A stretch of DNA of 64,000 nucleotides, from contig LATX02000089.1 in assembly GCA_001466705.2 (NCBI GenBank), positions 868,001 through 932,000 on the forward strand, in the 5' to 3' direction. The notes under the pieces were generated by a model that saw only the letters and a program-made list of their open reading frames with translations, made no database searches and was not told the origin of the DNA. Positions 36,169 to 47,456 of the stretch are shown here, piece by piece. Position numbers and translations under genes: made by a program. The stretch is from Moniliophthora roreri. Lineage: Eukaryota; Basidiomycota; Agaricomycetes; Agaricales; Marasmiaceae. Numbering within the stretch: the first letter of the stretch is position 1; each line of letters starts with the position of its first letter.

Positions 36169-37656
36169 TGTTATGTTACTTGCACAGCAACGTCACTACC
36201 AACTTTCACTACGTATGAGGTGTTCTTTTAACATGGTTTTCTGATTGAGAAAACACTTAATCTTCTTTTAAAGAGAATTCTTATAAAAACATATATAAAT
36301 TCTAAATTTCAATTGTGTCCTCTCAACAAGAATATGTCTGGAGGATGCTAAATTTTCAATAGCAAAAAATATAGAATTTTCAAATTCTGAGAATTAATAG
36401 ACAATACAATATATTAGAATAATTTCCATGCTGAGAAAACACTAGGAAAACACTAGGAAAATGGTAGGAAAATCATGTGGAAATACTATATCTTACAGCA
36501 GTTTTCAGATAGTTTTCATATAATTTTCCTTTTGTATTTAACATATTTTCCTTGATATAATATTCAAAATTTTATATTTATTTTCTGAATGTTTTCTCAC
36601 TATTTTATAAGGCAGAAAATCTAGTATATTTGTAATTAGAAAACTAAAGGATAATTTTATAATTTCATTGTTATAAAATTATTAGAAAATACAGACTCTT
36701 CTGGAAATTAAAATACAGAATATGCTTGCTGTTTTCAATATGTGATGATAGCTTGAAACTAATAGAGTTTTCTGAGTGTTGTCTAGAAGTANAATCTTCT
36801 TGTGAAGAAGATTTTTATAAAACCATATATAAATTCTAAATTTCAATTCTGTCCTCTCAACAAGAATATGCCTGGAGAATACTAAATTTTCAGCAGCAAA
36901 AGATATGGAATTTTCAAATTCTGAGAATTAATAGATAATACAATATATTAGAATAATTTCCATGCTGAGAAAACATTAAATTTTCTCTGGTTGAAAATAC
37001 TCAGAAAATGCTGATAAGATAAGATAAAAATTCCAAATTTTTTATTGTGGGAAAGTCAGAGAAAACACTAGGAAAACACTAGGAAAATGGTAGGAAAATT
37101 ATGTGGAAATACTATATCTTATAGCAGTTTTCAGATAGTTTTCATATAATTTTCCTTTTGTATTTAACATGTTTTCCTTGATATAATATTCAAAATTTTA
37201 TATTTATTTTCTGAATGTTTTCTCACTATTTTATAAGGCAGAAAATCTAGTATATTTGTAATTAGAAAACTAAAGGATAATTTTATAATTTCNTTCTTAT
37301 CAGAAACCCCATGCTTCCTCTTCATCGGACTTATTACACTTTCCCAGTACCTCTTTTCTTATCAGAATTCCTAGCTATATCCTGACTTCATCGGTATTTA
37401 TTACCAAATCATCGTAGTTATTGGATGTTTGTATAGCATAGATTACATGATCGGTTGTAGTGTATTTAAGTGCTCAAGCTAGGACTCTAAGTCCTCGGCT
37501 TGACCTGGTTAATCTATACTTGTGTCATAGCCAATTGATTGAGGACCTCTGAACTTCAGCATCTGCTGAACAAACTTGAACTTGAACTTGAGACTGCTTG
37601 TAGAGACTCTATCTTTATAAGTGGTTGGTTGACATTGCTGTGCAAGTAACATAACA
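36169..37656 (+). repeat. LTR of a Ty3/gypsy element with long inverted ends
   Basis: Starts TGTTATGTTACTTGCACAGC and ends with its complement, GCTGTGCAAGTAACATAACA: at least 22 bp of perfect terminal inversion, far longer than the usual TG...CA. A gypsy-type gag follows immediately. The LTR is enlarged by a CACTA MITE inserted at 36207 and contains two Ns (36792, 37293). Confidence 0.7.
36207..37292. mobile_element. CACTA-type MITE, copies B and B' (incomplete at Ns)
   Basis: 36207-36791 matches the first about 585 bp of the 747-bp MITE family (start CACTACGTATGAGG). 36793-37292 is a second partial run covering about positions 45-545 of the same element. Both lie between Ns, inside the gypsy LTR. 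The overlap in element coordinates suggests one insertion represented twice by unmerged contigs, rather than two insertions. Confidence 0.7.
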
Positions 37657-37670
37657 CAAGGTCAAGCTGA

Positions 37671-40188
37671 TTGATTGCTGACCTATCCAGGTTAAGGCAT
37701 CACCTAGGAGAACAAGACGCCACCACGGACGGAATCCCAGATAGAGAAAGACATTGTGGAGGCAGAAGAGCACCAGTGTGGGTTACAAACCCAATCCATA
37801 TCGAATCCTGGTGGACGAGTGATCCCACCATTAACCCGGGCATCCTGCAGAGAACTGTTAACCGCCTCACCGTTGCCATCGCCAACAAGTCAGCCACCAA
37901 GAGAACACCTCGAAACAAGGAGAACCTTGACCCTGTTATCCATCACAATTGGATCAGAGGAGATCAGATCCAGAGAAGAATCACTGCCCATTACACCAAA
38001 GAAGCCCAAATCAGATATGTTGAACACCTCCTCTACCTTAGCAGAGGAATTAGACCCTTTTCAACGACTTCTTCATGTGCTAAAGAACAGCCCCAGATCG
38101 ATGAAGCAACCCCAACTTGAAGAGATGTTGGAAGACAAGAAACCTTTGGGAAGCAAACCTAAGGGAGAACCAGTAGCCGAAGAAGCAGTAATCGGTGCTA
38201 TGGTGCCTGTGCAAGTAGCAGCAGCAGAGAAAGAAGTGAAAGCAGCACTGCTGAGAGCCTTTACAGGACAACAGACACTATGTACGAGGTGTTCTTTTAA
38301 CATGGTTTTCTGATTGAGAAAACACTTAATCTTCTTGCAAAGAAGATTTTCAAAAAAGCATTTATAAATTCTAAATTTTAATTGTGTCCCCTCAACAAGA
38401 ATATGTCTGGAGGATGCTAAATTTTCAATAGCAAAAAATATAGAATTTTCAAATTCTGAGAATTAATAGACAATACAATATATTAGAATAATTTCCATGC
38501 TGAGAAAACATTAAATTTTCTCTGGTTGAAAATACTCAGAAAATGCTGATAAGATAAGATAAAAATTCCAAATTTTTTATTGTGGGAAAGTCAGAGAAAA
38601 CACTAGGAAAACACTAGGAAAATGGTAGGAAAATCATGTGGAAATACTATATCTTACAGCAGTTTTCAGATAGTTTTCATATAATTTTCCTTTTGTATTT
38701 AACATGTTTTCCTTGATATAATATTCAAAATTTTATATTTATTTTCTGAATGTTTTCTCACTATTTTATAAGGCAGAAAATCCAGTATATTTGTAATTAG
38801 AAAACTAAAGGATAATTTTATAATTTCATTGTTATAAAATTATTAGAAAATACAGACTCTTCTGGAAATTAAAATACAGAATATGCTTGCTGTTTTCAAT
38901 ATGTGATGATAGCTTGAAACTAATAGAGTTTTCTGAGTGTTGTCTAGAAGTAAATATATAGCAGTATTCTGAGTGTATTTCCTCTGTATTAATAGCATGA
39001 AAAGAACACCTCGTACATAGTGAGAAGGATGCAAAAAAGTTTCTTCGAGAAGTATTGTTGTATGTGGCCCTCAACCCCAAAACGTTCACCACAGATCAAA
39101 CAAAGAAACTCTTCCTCCTTTCCTATATGACTGATGGACCAGGAGAATTCTGAAAGAACGAGAAAACAGATCTTTTACTCGTAATGGATCTGGATGTGGA
39201 GAAGGTTTCATGGGGACACTTTGTCGAAGACTTTAAAACATCATTTGAACCTCTCGATATGGCCTTGGAAGCTCAGCTGAAGCTTTGGGATTTGAGGATG
39301 AAGGAAAGGACTGATGAATATACGTATCAGTTTTCATATTTAGCCAAACAGATGGGATACAACGACACGGCTCAAATCATAGCCTTCAAATGAGGGTTGC
39401 CCAAGAGTCAAGTATTGAAAATCATGACCTGACCTGAAGGAGCTCCTACTACTATCAAGGATTGGATGAACACTGCAATACTCTTTGATGAGAGTTACAA
39501 ACAAGCCCTGGAATACAGAAAAACATGGGATGAAGACAATGGGAAGAAATTACACCAAAATTTCCAAAAGAAGGAGGAAGTCGTCATTAAGCAGATTTCA
39601 GAGATAGACCAGAAGGAATATATGGCAAAAGGGTTATGCTTCCAGTGCGGGAGAGGAGGACATCAAATTAGGGACTGTCCAGATGCTCCGAAGAAGGAAA
39701 AAAAGAAGAAGGAAGAGCTGAAGAAGCTTTCGAAAGAAGAGAGATTTGCCAGGATTAGGGCTTTGGTTAATGACCAACTGGAGGAAGAAAAGAACATGTT
39801 GATTGACTTAATGGAGCAAGAGGGTTTTTGAAGCAGTGGAAGAGGACGATGTCTCCACCACCTGTAACTATTTCACACTTTGTACTAGCTAAACTGGATC
39901 GAAATTCTATGCATATTCCTCTCCAGTACAAAGTGGGAACTCGAATCATCAAAACCCAGGCCTTATTGGACTCAGGAGCAGGAGGACGATTCATCAGTAT
40001 GACCTTAGCAAGGAAGTTAGGGAAAAGATGGATCCAGCTCCCAGAGAAAATCAAAGTATTCAATGTCGATAGAACACCAAACAAAACAGCATGGATCTTG
40101 CACGTGGTAGAACTCGAGTTCAAGATAGTGGATAAAGAGTTCAGAGAAAACTTCATGATATTGGGAATAGGAGATGAAAACATGATCT
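37671..40188 (+). pseudogene. Ty3/gypsy gag and protease, interrupted by MITEs
   Basis: Following the LTR, the plus strand encodes a gag. Its N-terminal part lies before a MITE at 38276, and after it the retrotransposon-gag domain resumes (VLLYVALNPKTFTTDQTKK; WDLRMKERTDEYTYQFSYLA). Next comes a CCHC zinc knuckle CFQCGRGGHQIRDC and a Lys/Glu-rich tail ending at 39831. A protease region follows in another frame with the active-site motif LLDSGAGGRFI and ends at the second MITE (40189). Stops at about 39151, 39391 and 39431 are TGA, as from TGG or CGA. RT and integrase of this element are not present. Confidence 0.8.
38276..39022. mobile_element. CACTA-type MITE, copy C (747 bp)
   Basis: Same family and exactly the same length as copy A. 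Ends CACTATGTACGAGGTGTTCTTTT and the complement; 3-bp target duplication AGA (38273-38275 and 39023-39025). Inserted in the gypsy gag; deletion of the element plus one AGA rejoins the gag frame. Inverted repeats still contain CpG (TACGAGG), unlike copy A. Confidence 0.9.
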
Positions 40189-40436
40189 TACTACGTATGA
40201 GGTGTTCTTTTCATGCTATTAATACAAAGGAAATACACTCAGAATACTGCTATATATTTACTTCTAGACAACACTCAGAAAACTCTATTAGTTTCAAGCT
40301 ATCATCACATATTGAAAACAGCAAGCATATTCTGTATTTTAATTTCCAGAAGAGTCTGTATTTTCTAATAATTTTATAACAATGAAATTATAAAATTATC
40401 CTTTAGTTTTCTAATTACAAATATACTAGATTTTCT
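40189..40436 (-). mobile_element. CACTA-type MITE, copy D (inverted, cut at N)
   Basis: Starts TACTACGTATGAGGTGTTC (first C changed to T) and matches the right end of copies A and C in reverse orientation for about 248 bp, up to the N at 40437. Inserted at the end of the gypsy protease frame. Confidence 0.75.
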
Positions 40437-40439
40437 NCA

Positions 40440-41636
40440 CCCAGAAACCTCAATTCGATGGAAGAATGGGGACTTGCTCCTGTCTTTATTCTCTGGACAG
40501 GATAAGTACAAGTTCACATATCTAGAGACATACATTGAGCATCTCAATGTTCTTCAGGCTCTTGCTTCCACTGCCACTACTAAAACAGTGGATCCTATCA
40601 TTGCACACAATCGTTTTGGACACATTCCAGAGTTAGTACTCAAAAAGTGTCACGATGCCTGTAAAGGTTTTTCCATGAAAGAATCGTTGAAGTTTGAACA
40701 CCTTTGCACTGGATGCACTTATGGGGGCATAAAGCAAAGGTCGTACCCAAACTTCTCGAAACGAGCATCTGAAGTTCTAGAACTAATCCATATGGATTTG
40801 GTGGAATTCCCTGTGGTTTCTTACCCAGAAAAATACAAATACACATTAATGATCATTGATGACCATTCCAGTTTTGGCTGGACTACTTTACAAAAATCAA
40901 AAACACAACTTGAAACTTTAGCCTCCTTTAAAATATTTAGAACTCAAATCAAAAAACAAACTGGGAAGCTTATTAAAACACTGCATATTGATTACAGGGG
41001 AGAATTCTTTGGGACCTTATTCCAGAGGTATATTAAAGATTCTGGAATATGAATACAGTATTCCACTCCACATGAACATCAACAGGCTGGTAGAATTGAG
41101 CGCTTTAACGGTGTTATTCATGAGAAATCAGAAAAATTCCGTTTCAAAGCATGTCTTCCTACTGCCTGGTGGACTTATATGTTCCAAATTGCTGTTCATG
41201 TCTATAATAGAACTCCAAACCAACACTTGTTATGGAAAACACCTGTTGAAANAGGACCTGTTAGCTGGGTTTCTATGAAACAGAAAACCTTAGCTTTATC
41301 CTCAACTGAAGCGGAATACATGGCAGCCTCAGACTGTGCTCACAAAATTTGGTGCATCAAGAACCTTTTCTCAGAAATAGGTTATAATCTTGATCAATTC
41401 CCTTTACTCCTTGACAACCAAGGATCCATATTCCTCACAGACAATGATGTCACAATGCAACGATCAAAACACATTGACATGCATTATCACCACATATGGG
41501 AATGTACAGAACACCGAGAGATAGATGTCAGATATGTTCCTACAAAGGACCAAATAGCTGACATATTTACAAAAAACCTTGCCTATCCCACTTTCGAATA
41601 CCTATGAGCAAAGTTGGGCATCACCTTTGATGCTTA
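40440..41636 (+). pseudogene. Ty1/copia pol remnant: integrase, then RNase H
   Basis: Contains the GAG-pre-integrase zinc-finger pattern (HNRFGHIPELVLKKC, later CTGCTYGG). The integrase core carries D, D and E in HMDLVEF, LHIDYRGEFFG and the EHQQAGRIERFNG region, with a TGA between D and E. After an N at 41252 the sequence jumps to the copia RNase H (KTLALSSTEAEYMAAS; KHIDMHYHHIWE) and ADIFTKNL. Reverse transcriptase is missing, so the N hides either a deletion or a mis-join. CpG is less depleted than in the other copia remnants, so this copy is younger. Confidence 0.85.
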
Positions 41637-41675
41637 GACAATATCTTTTGACATACAGTCACAGATATGGGGGCA

Positions 41676-42291
41676 TGTTGAAACGATGTGGAAATCATCA
41701 CAGGATTATCACGTGAGAAGTCATCACATGACTGTCACACAATCGTAAACACATATCTGCGTCCGTAGATCTCAAGATCCTAGAAGCAGTTCAACTCAGT
41801 TCGAGTCAACTAGGAGAACAATAAGATAGTTATTCTTAGTACTCTATTGTACTGCGCCACAGACTGCCCAAGTGCAGAGACTGCCTTTTAGAGTACTGCC
41901 TATATCTGGTAGACTCAGACTACAGGCACAGCAGTTTATTGTCTGAGTCATACAGAACAATAAGATCTATAGTTAGATACTTATTGTTCACCATAGATAG
42001 ACATAGATCTATTAGGATTAGGTGTCCACAGTAGTAAATACTAGAACAGTATATAAGGACACCTGTATGAGGCTCAGTTCCTCAGTTCCTCTCCCTCTTG
42101 TATTTAGCTACTTTCAAGTACCTCGAATCTACTCTCTTCTACATATTGTCACAAGCAACAAGCAAGTCATATATAGGGACCACCCCATATAACAATGTGA
42201 GTCGAAGACACATTATGCCGCTGCACTGCTACGCTGCTGGCAACGACTAAGAGCTTTGCTCGACGTCCTCTTGCCCCATACAACTTCGACA
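41676..42291 (+). repeat. 3' LTR of the younger copia element
   Basis: A purine run GATATGGGGGCA (polypurine tract) is followed by TGTTGAAACG...; the LTR ends ...TTCGACA, 616 bp. TATA-like AGTATATAAGG near 42054. Retains many CpG. It abuts directly the truncated gene at 42292. Confidence 0.75.
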
Positions 42292-43655
42292 GGAAGAGCC
42301 TTGTACAAAATGTCGCAAAGGCCCCCCTGCTGTATCAGGGTCATTGGGTAGACCCATCCTCATTTTGGATGACGAGGATTCACTACCAACACCACAGTCT
42401 CCGCCTCCATTCCACGCACGAACGTGGTCTAGCCATTGTTCCGTGCCTAAGAAGGAAGAGCCTCATACTGAGACGCTTTTTATTCCCAATGACGGCTCCT
42501 CAAAGGATGAGCCAATCATCATAGATGATGACGACATGGTGGTTGAAGTGATACCGTCGTTCCCCCCACCAAACCCTTCGTCCCCGGCATCCCCCCTTAC
42601 CATTGAACCCGAGCCTACGAGGAGTTCCTCTGCACATGGCTTTGATCGTGGCGCTTCTGACCCAGACACTCTAGCGCGACAGTCGCCAGCCAAGCGCAGG
42701 GCTGGGACACCACCGCTTATAACACAAGCAGCAAAGAGAGAAGACGGTGCCCTGGACAAGCTCATCTCCGTTGCAGATCCTCCACAGGATACAAAGAGTA
42801 CCAGAGATCCGCGTCTTTCAGCTTCTTCCAAACGAGCTCGTATAATATCTCATGACCATCATGGTGCCAGGCTGCGGTCAACGGATATCAAGATCACATC
42901 CGAAGATATGGAACCCTCGAGACAGACCCTAGCACTGGACCTGGTCAATCCAAATTCGAGTCCAGCACTCCAAGGCAGTCCTTCATTCTTGAACCACCAG
43001 GCAAACTTGGCAGACTCTTCGTCAGTCGCTGAGCCTTAACATCGAGCTGGACAATATTATAGTCCCAGCCTACAGGACGATCCGGAGACTATCAGTTTGA
43101 GGGTATGTTCGGTGCACAACATTCTGTTATCTTTCTTTCTAATCACTGACACCTTAGGCAAGACTGAGCAAGCTTCAGCAGAGCCGATTCGAGAGAGAGC
43201 AGGAAGCGAAAAAGAAGCTGGAACGTGCGAATATGAATGTCACGGGTACATAACTTGTTGCCGAATTCGTCTGTTGAGGACTTTTTTCCTGATTATATTA
43301 TTTTCAAAACTAAAATGTAGGGTAGCGCGATGTTTATGGAAGTTTCACAAGTGGTGAAACCAACTATCGACGTATTTCAACGGGGGCAACCTGTGACACT
43401 CTCTTCGAACGATGTGTGGGCAGCCTGTGACCGAGATGGGAATTCAAACGGATATGTCACCATGACAGCCACTTGTCGACGATCGGTGAGCGCCTTGACT
43501 ATGGTGATGGCCTCCCAATCACCATGATATCTTGATATCCCATCTGTTTCTCTTCCTTCTTCAATCCCAGCCAACTTTTCACGACAATTTGCGTACTCGT
43601 GTTGAATCTCCAGTACTTGTTTTCGTGCCGTCTTGGGAGGGGAGGTCGACGTTGT
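42292..43655 (+). pseudogene. LTR-truncated gene for a nuclear-type protein with SUMO-interacting motifs
   Basis: One frame starts right at the LTR border with PCTKCRKG, a CxxC motif. It continues with two acidic-hydrophobic clusters of the SUMO-interacting type (PILILDDED and PIIIDDDD), and is Ser/Pro-rich to an in-frame TAA at 43037. The frame stays open after that stop (RAGQYYSPSLQDDPETISLR), then splices to a coiled-coil-like exon (LSKLQQSRFEREQEAKKKLE) at 43159. Further plausible exons end at 43655, though one junction (43247) does not keep frame. No start codon precedes the LTR border. So the gene appears beheaded by the retrotransposon and carries a stop. The original function is unknown; the CxxC plus SIMs suggests a nuclear protein. 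Confidence 0.5.
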
Positions 43656-43866
43656 GAATGGAGTTACATCTGTCTATTTATCCCCTTTCGAGGCGAAATC
43701 GTAGAAGATACCCAATAATAAACAACAAGAATTCTGAATCTACTTCATAAATACTATTCCTAGAGCCTACACTAGTTCGAGTTTTTGGACAGTGGATATA
43801 CGTACATCCTTCTCCTGTTGCTTGCCTCCAAAACTGCACACGCACACACAAAAAGTGCTAAGCGAG

Positions 43867-46187
43867 CTACCAAGCTCTCCCCTTCTCTCTCTCGGTCAAA
43901 CCCCTCTCAACCCACATATCATACCCCACTGCATGAGCGTGTGGTTTTGGTGCAAGGGAGTCCAATTGCTTCCTCACCCTGTCTACTTTCCCTTCTCCAT
44001 GCGCCGTACCAAATCCAGATGCAGAAGTGAGCGTTGGTGAACGAGTGAGTGACAGCTCTCTCATTTGATCTCTTGGCACACTTCCACCTCTGTGCGTGGT
44101 CCGCCCAGACCGAATCGATACCCCGCCATTAGGTGTAGTGGTAGCAACAAAACCGCCTACCGCACCATACACGAACTGATCTACTTCCTTGGGGACCTGA
44201 ATCTGGATATCCCTCTCAACGTATCGATTGGGCGTCAATCGCTCTTGGCCAGGTTTCTCTGCCAAACTCTCTTCAGAGGCGTATCTCCGCAACGCTTTGC
44301 CCTTCTGTGCTGTGTGACTGGTATTAATAGGCGGAGAGCGCATTCTGCCACCCATGCGACCTCTAGCAGCACCCCTCGTACCTTCGCCTTCCAAACCAAG
44401 GACATAAGGTGACAAAGTCTCTCTATCTCGGCGCGTAGGCGAAGGATTAACCGCAAATGACATTTCTAGCTCGTCTCCCAATATATCCGAATCCGTTGGC
44501 GAGAGCGGATTACTGCGGGGTGCATTCGGGGCTAACAGACCAGCGCTCGGACCCCGAGACGAAGATCGTCCGTGTCGACCCGTCCTGTCTGCAGCGTTCG
44601 ACTTGGATATGAAGACAAAGCCATCCATCGTAGCAGAAGAGGCATGACCTAGCTCCGATTTCGACTTGACAGGTACTGGTAGCCGACGTTCACCCACCAC
44701 GCCTCTCCTTAAATTATCCTCCTCTTCATCACTAAACAACTCCGCCTCTTCTCCAAAACTGAACCCTTCATCCGCGTCCCGCTTTTGGAAGACCATTGGG
44801 CTGAGCTCTTCTTCTATTCTCCTTCGTCGACTTTGATCTTGACCCTTCGCAGCACCAGCGCTAGAGAAGGGCGAAAAGTCCTCGTCATCGTCATCTGGAG
44901 GCGGAGCAGCACTAAATTCCCCAATATCCTCTTCTTCACCGTTAACAGGCTCATCATACCCATCATCTATGTACACCCTCTCGTCATCCAAGAACCCAAC
45001 ATTCGCATGACCAATATCCACAGGATCCATTACTTTTGGAATTTCGTAAGAGTGCGAGTACGAATAGGTACTGTGATGAGGCAAAGCAGGCAACGGGTAC
45101 GCTTCCAGCTCTGCGGCAGGATGCATATGTACTGCACCCAAGTTGGCAGAGGCAGTTCTGATGCTCCATCTACTACCGCTATCGCCAGAACCAGAACTGG
45201 AGGTAGAATCAAAGGAAGGCTTTGCTCTGACAGTGGCGGTAGGTGGAACAGCGAGTGAGGCAATTGATTCCATGCTGCTTCGGTTGGCGACGTAGTAGCC
45301 CCTCCTCATGCTTTGAGTTTCTTTTTGGGATTTGGCTGTTTGCGTCGGGGGTGCCGATGGGGTAGTAACAGGGGCGGGCGGGTTAGGTAAAGGACTGCGC
45401 TGAGGTACTGGAGGCAAGGGTACCGGAGGAGGTGCAAACGACATAACAGGCGTGGTGTTGATCTGTAGCCTGGGCAGTGGTGGTGGTGGGCTACGCATTG
45501 AGGGTGTGGGCGTGGCTGTCAAGGGAGGCGTGGTGTTGACGAAGGGTACGACAGGCGAGTTATTGGCCGATTGAGTTATGTGGGTAGCCTGCATCCAACA
45601 TCAGGTTACCGACGCTAGGCAGAGAGTAGAAAACGACATACCACCACTGAAACTGCATCCTTATCCTTATCTTTCCCATATCCGTTCAACAATTTAGCCA
45701 CACTCTTACTTCCGGTGCTCCTCCAGCTACTAGTCGAGCGCCAGCTGCTATTGGAACGTATACTGCTCACACTGCCTGACCGCTTGACTCTGCTAGACAG
45801 AGCCGTATTTGATGTCCGCTTTGTGATACCCGCCGACGAAGACATCTTCCAGCCGATCGACGGTGGTAAACCAATTTCCCTGTCCATTTCAGTGAAGTGA
45901 TTGTGAGTGGTTTGGCTGGGGTGGGGCGTAGGCTGCGGCGTCGGCAGAGCTAAAGGTATGTTGGGCGAGGGTAGCTCGCGGATCACAGCTTTTTGTTTTC
46001 CCTTCCATTTCTCTGAACGCTGGGCATAAGGTAAAGTTTCTGGATCTGGAGGTTCTTCTTCGTGCTCGTGCTCGTCCTCATCATCCTTCTTGTTCTCTGT
46101 ATTCTGTGGTAGAGGTGGAGGGGGTGGTATTTGAGGTAGTGAAGGATGTGATGTCGGCATTGGCGGTGGGTCTATACAAGAATAAGC

Positions 46188-46228
<41 letters not shown>

Positions 46229-46752
46229 GAATGCAGGGTGCTCTGCTCACCCTCTACACCACTCTTGCTCCTCGTGTGTGAATGGGCACCTTGTTTTCCG
46301 CCCCTCAACGGCGAATTAACTCTCGGCCCCATAACTCCATCCGTCCTTGACGCTGGCCTTGAAGGCGGCGAAAGCGCACTATTGGGTGCTGATCCAGGCG
46401 GTGCAGGTAACGGTCTCCCTCCCAAAGGTGCAACCCTCGTTGCAGTCGTAGTCGCAGGTAGATGATGCATATCCTCCGACGAACTTGACGCTGAGGTACT
46501 CCATTTTGACAATGAAGATACCGTCGTCATCGCTGAGCTCCCTGTTGAGGGCGTCGTAAAGGTCGATGTAGGTGTTGGTTGAGGTAACGGCTGTCGTTGA
46601 GGAAGCTGGGACTTGATGGGTGGTGCCGTTGGCACTGGTCTAGTATGATGATCGTTGATGTGAAGCCGCAAACTAGGGCGTCTCGTTGCCGTTGGTGGTG
46701 ATGTGGGTGATGGATGAGTCCATGAAGGCGGCGGAGAACCCTGTGCGTGCAT
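43867..46752 (-). CDS. Large disordered Ser/Pro-rich protein, unknown function
   Basis: Exons on the minus strand 46752-46251, 46171-45642 and 45588-43867 give 917 aa; the ATG at 46752 is the first after an upstream TAG. The protein is low complexity: Pro/Ser/Thr-rich N-terminus, poly-Pro stretches (PPPPPLP), Ser/Arg blocks (SIRSNSSWRSTSSWRS), and acidic patches (DDDDEDFSPF, SDEEEDN). Its C-terminal 120 residues look more ordered and may be the conserved part (PNRYVERDIQIQVPKEVDQF; VDRVRKQLDSLAPK; VGYDMWVERG). No domain recognised. Intron 1 contains a run of 36 T in the sense strand. CpG is normal and the frame is clean, so the gene is likely functional. It may be a cytoskeletal or signalling scaffold, but that is a guess. 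Confidence 0.75.
46189..46224. repeat. 36-nt A homopolymer inside an intron
   Basis: Poly(A) on the plus strand (poly(T) in the sense of the disordered-protein gene), lying between the splice acceptor and the branch region of its first intron. Length is prone to sequencing and replication slippage. Confidence 0.8.
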
Positions 46753-47355
46753 CGACGTCGACAACGAGCAGGGCTCACTGTGACACGGTCGCTAGAACCC
46801 AAGGCCTGATGGTGATTACATATGATTACTTAAGTTGCTATCGGATCATTTGGCGCATGACCTCCGGCTGCCCGCGCCCCCTCGCATGCAATTTGTACAT
46901 ACAAATTGTTATCTCCTTCGGAGTACTTACGCACCCGCCAATTGGCTTTCTCTAAGGCTTTTGCGATGCGGCCCAGTGCGGGTCCCTGCTGTCCTCGAAT
47001 CAGGGCCCTCTTTCCCAGTCGTCTTCCTATCTACTCCGCCATCTCCATGATCTTCCATCATTTTGATAGAGACAAAGATTACATTCTACAACATCTTGCC
47101 AAGTGACTATATATCTCTCTCTCTCTCGCATCTCCCCTCCTTCCAGCTTTTTCCTCAACTGCGGGACCCAACCCAGTGAAACGCCGAATGGTGTCGGTAA
47201 TATTTTTTGCCACTTGATATATTTACCTCGTACCTCTGGAAACGCTGGAACACCGGCGCTCAAGGCTGTTTCGGGTTTGAGCGACCCTGGAAAGCCATGT
47301 GGCCATGTGGCCGACACATGTTAAATTAGGGAATCGAACAAATGTAAACATAAAC
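46753..47355. other. Intergenic, no gene seen
   Basis: Likely promoter region of the disordered-protein gene on the left and spacer before tRNA-Lys on the right. A CT-rich repeat lies near 47110-47130. Small ORFs have no recognisable content. Confidence 0.45.
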
Positions 47356-47363
47356 AAAAAAAA
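47356..47363 (-). terminator. RNA polymerase III terminator (T8)
   Basis: Eight T on the minus strand start 10 nt after the tRNA-Lys 3' end, the expected Pol III stop signal. Confidence 0.75.
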
Positions 47364-47372
47364 GTGGTACAT

Positions 47373-47456
47373 AGCCCACCGCGAGGGTCGAACTCGCAGC
47401 CTTCAGATCCCGCCTTTGTAAGAGTCTGACGCTCTATCCGATTGAGCTAGGCGGGC
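47373..47456 (-). tRNA. tRNA-Lys (anticodon CTT) with a 10-nt intron
   Basis: The minus strand folds as a full cloverleaf. The acceptor is GCCCGCC/GGTGGGC and the D arm GCTC...GAGC. The anticodon stem is TCAGA/TCTGA with loop C-T-CTT-A-A, and the T arm is GCGAG-TTCGACC-CTCGC. A 10-nt insertion follows position 37, the standard place for a tRNA intron. Mature length is 74 nt with no encoded CCA. The T-arm sequence contains the B box. Anticodon CTT reads AAG (Lys), the dominant Lys codon in most fungi. Confidence 0.95.

Noticed and set aside
28522..42291. The LTRs at 28522 and 41676 as the pair of a single 13.8-kb nested copia element, with AAGAG on both outer sides
   Set aside because: They differ in length (441 and 616 bp), have a 175-bp segment in only one, and very different CpG levels; the AAGAG on the right is 2 nt away from the LTR end. 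Two insertions of one family fit better.
44785..45258. 157-codon plus-strand ORF over the disordered-protein gene
   Set aside because: Complement of a low-complexity coding exon; no independent support.
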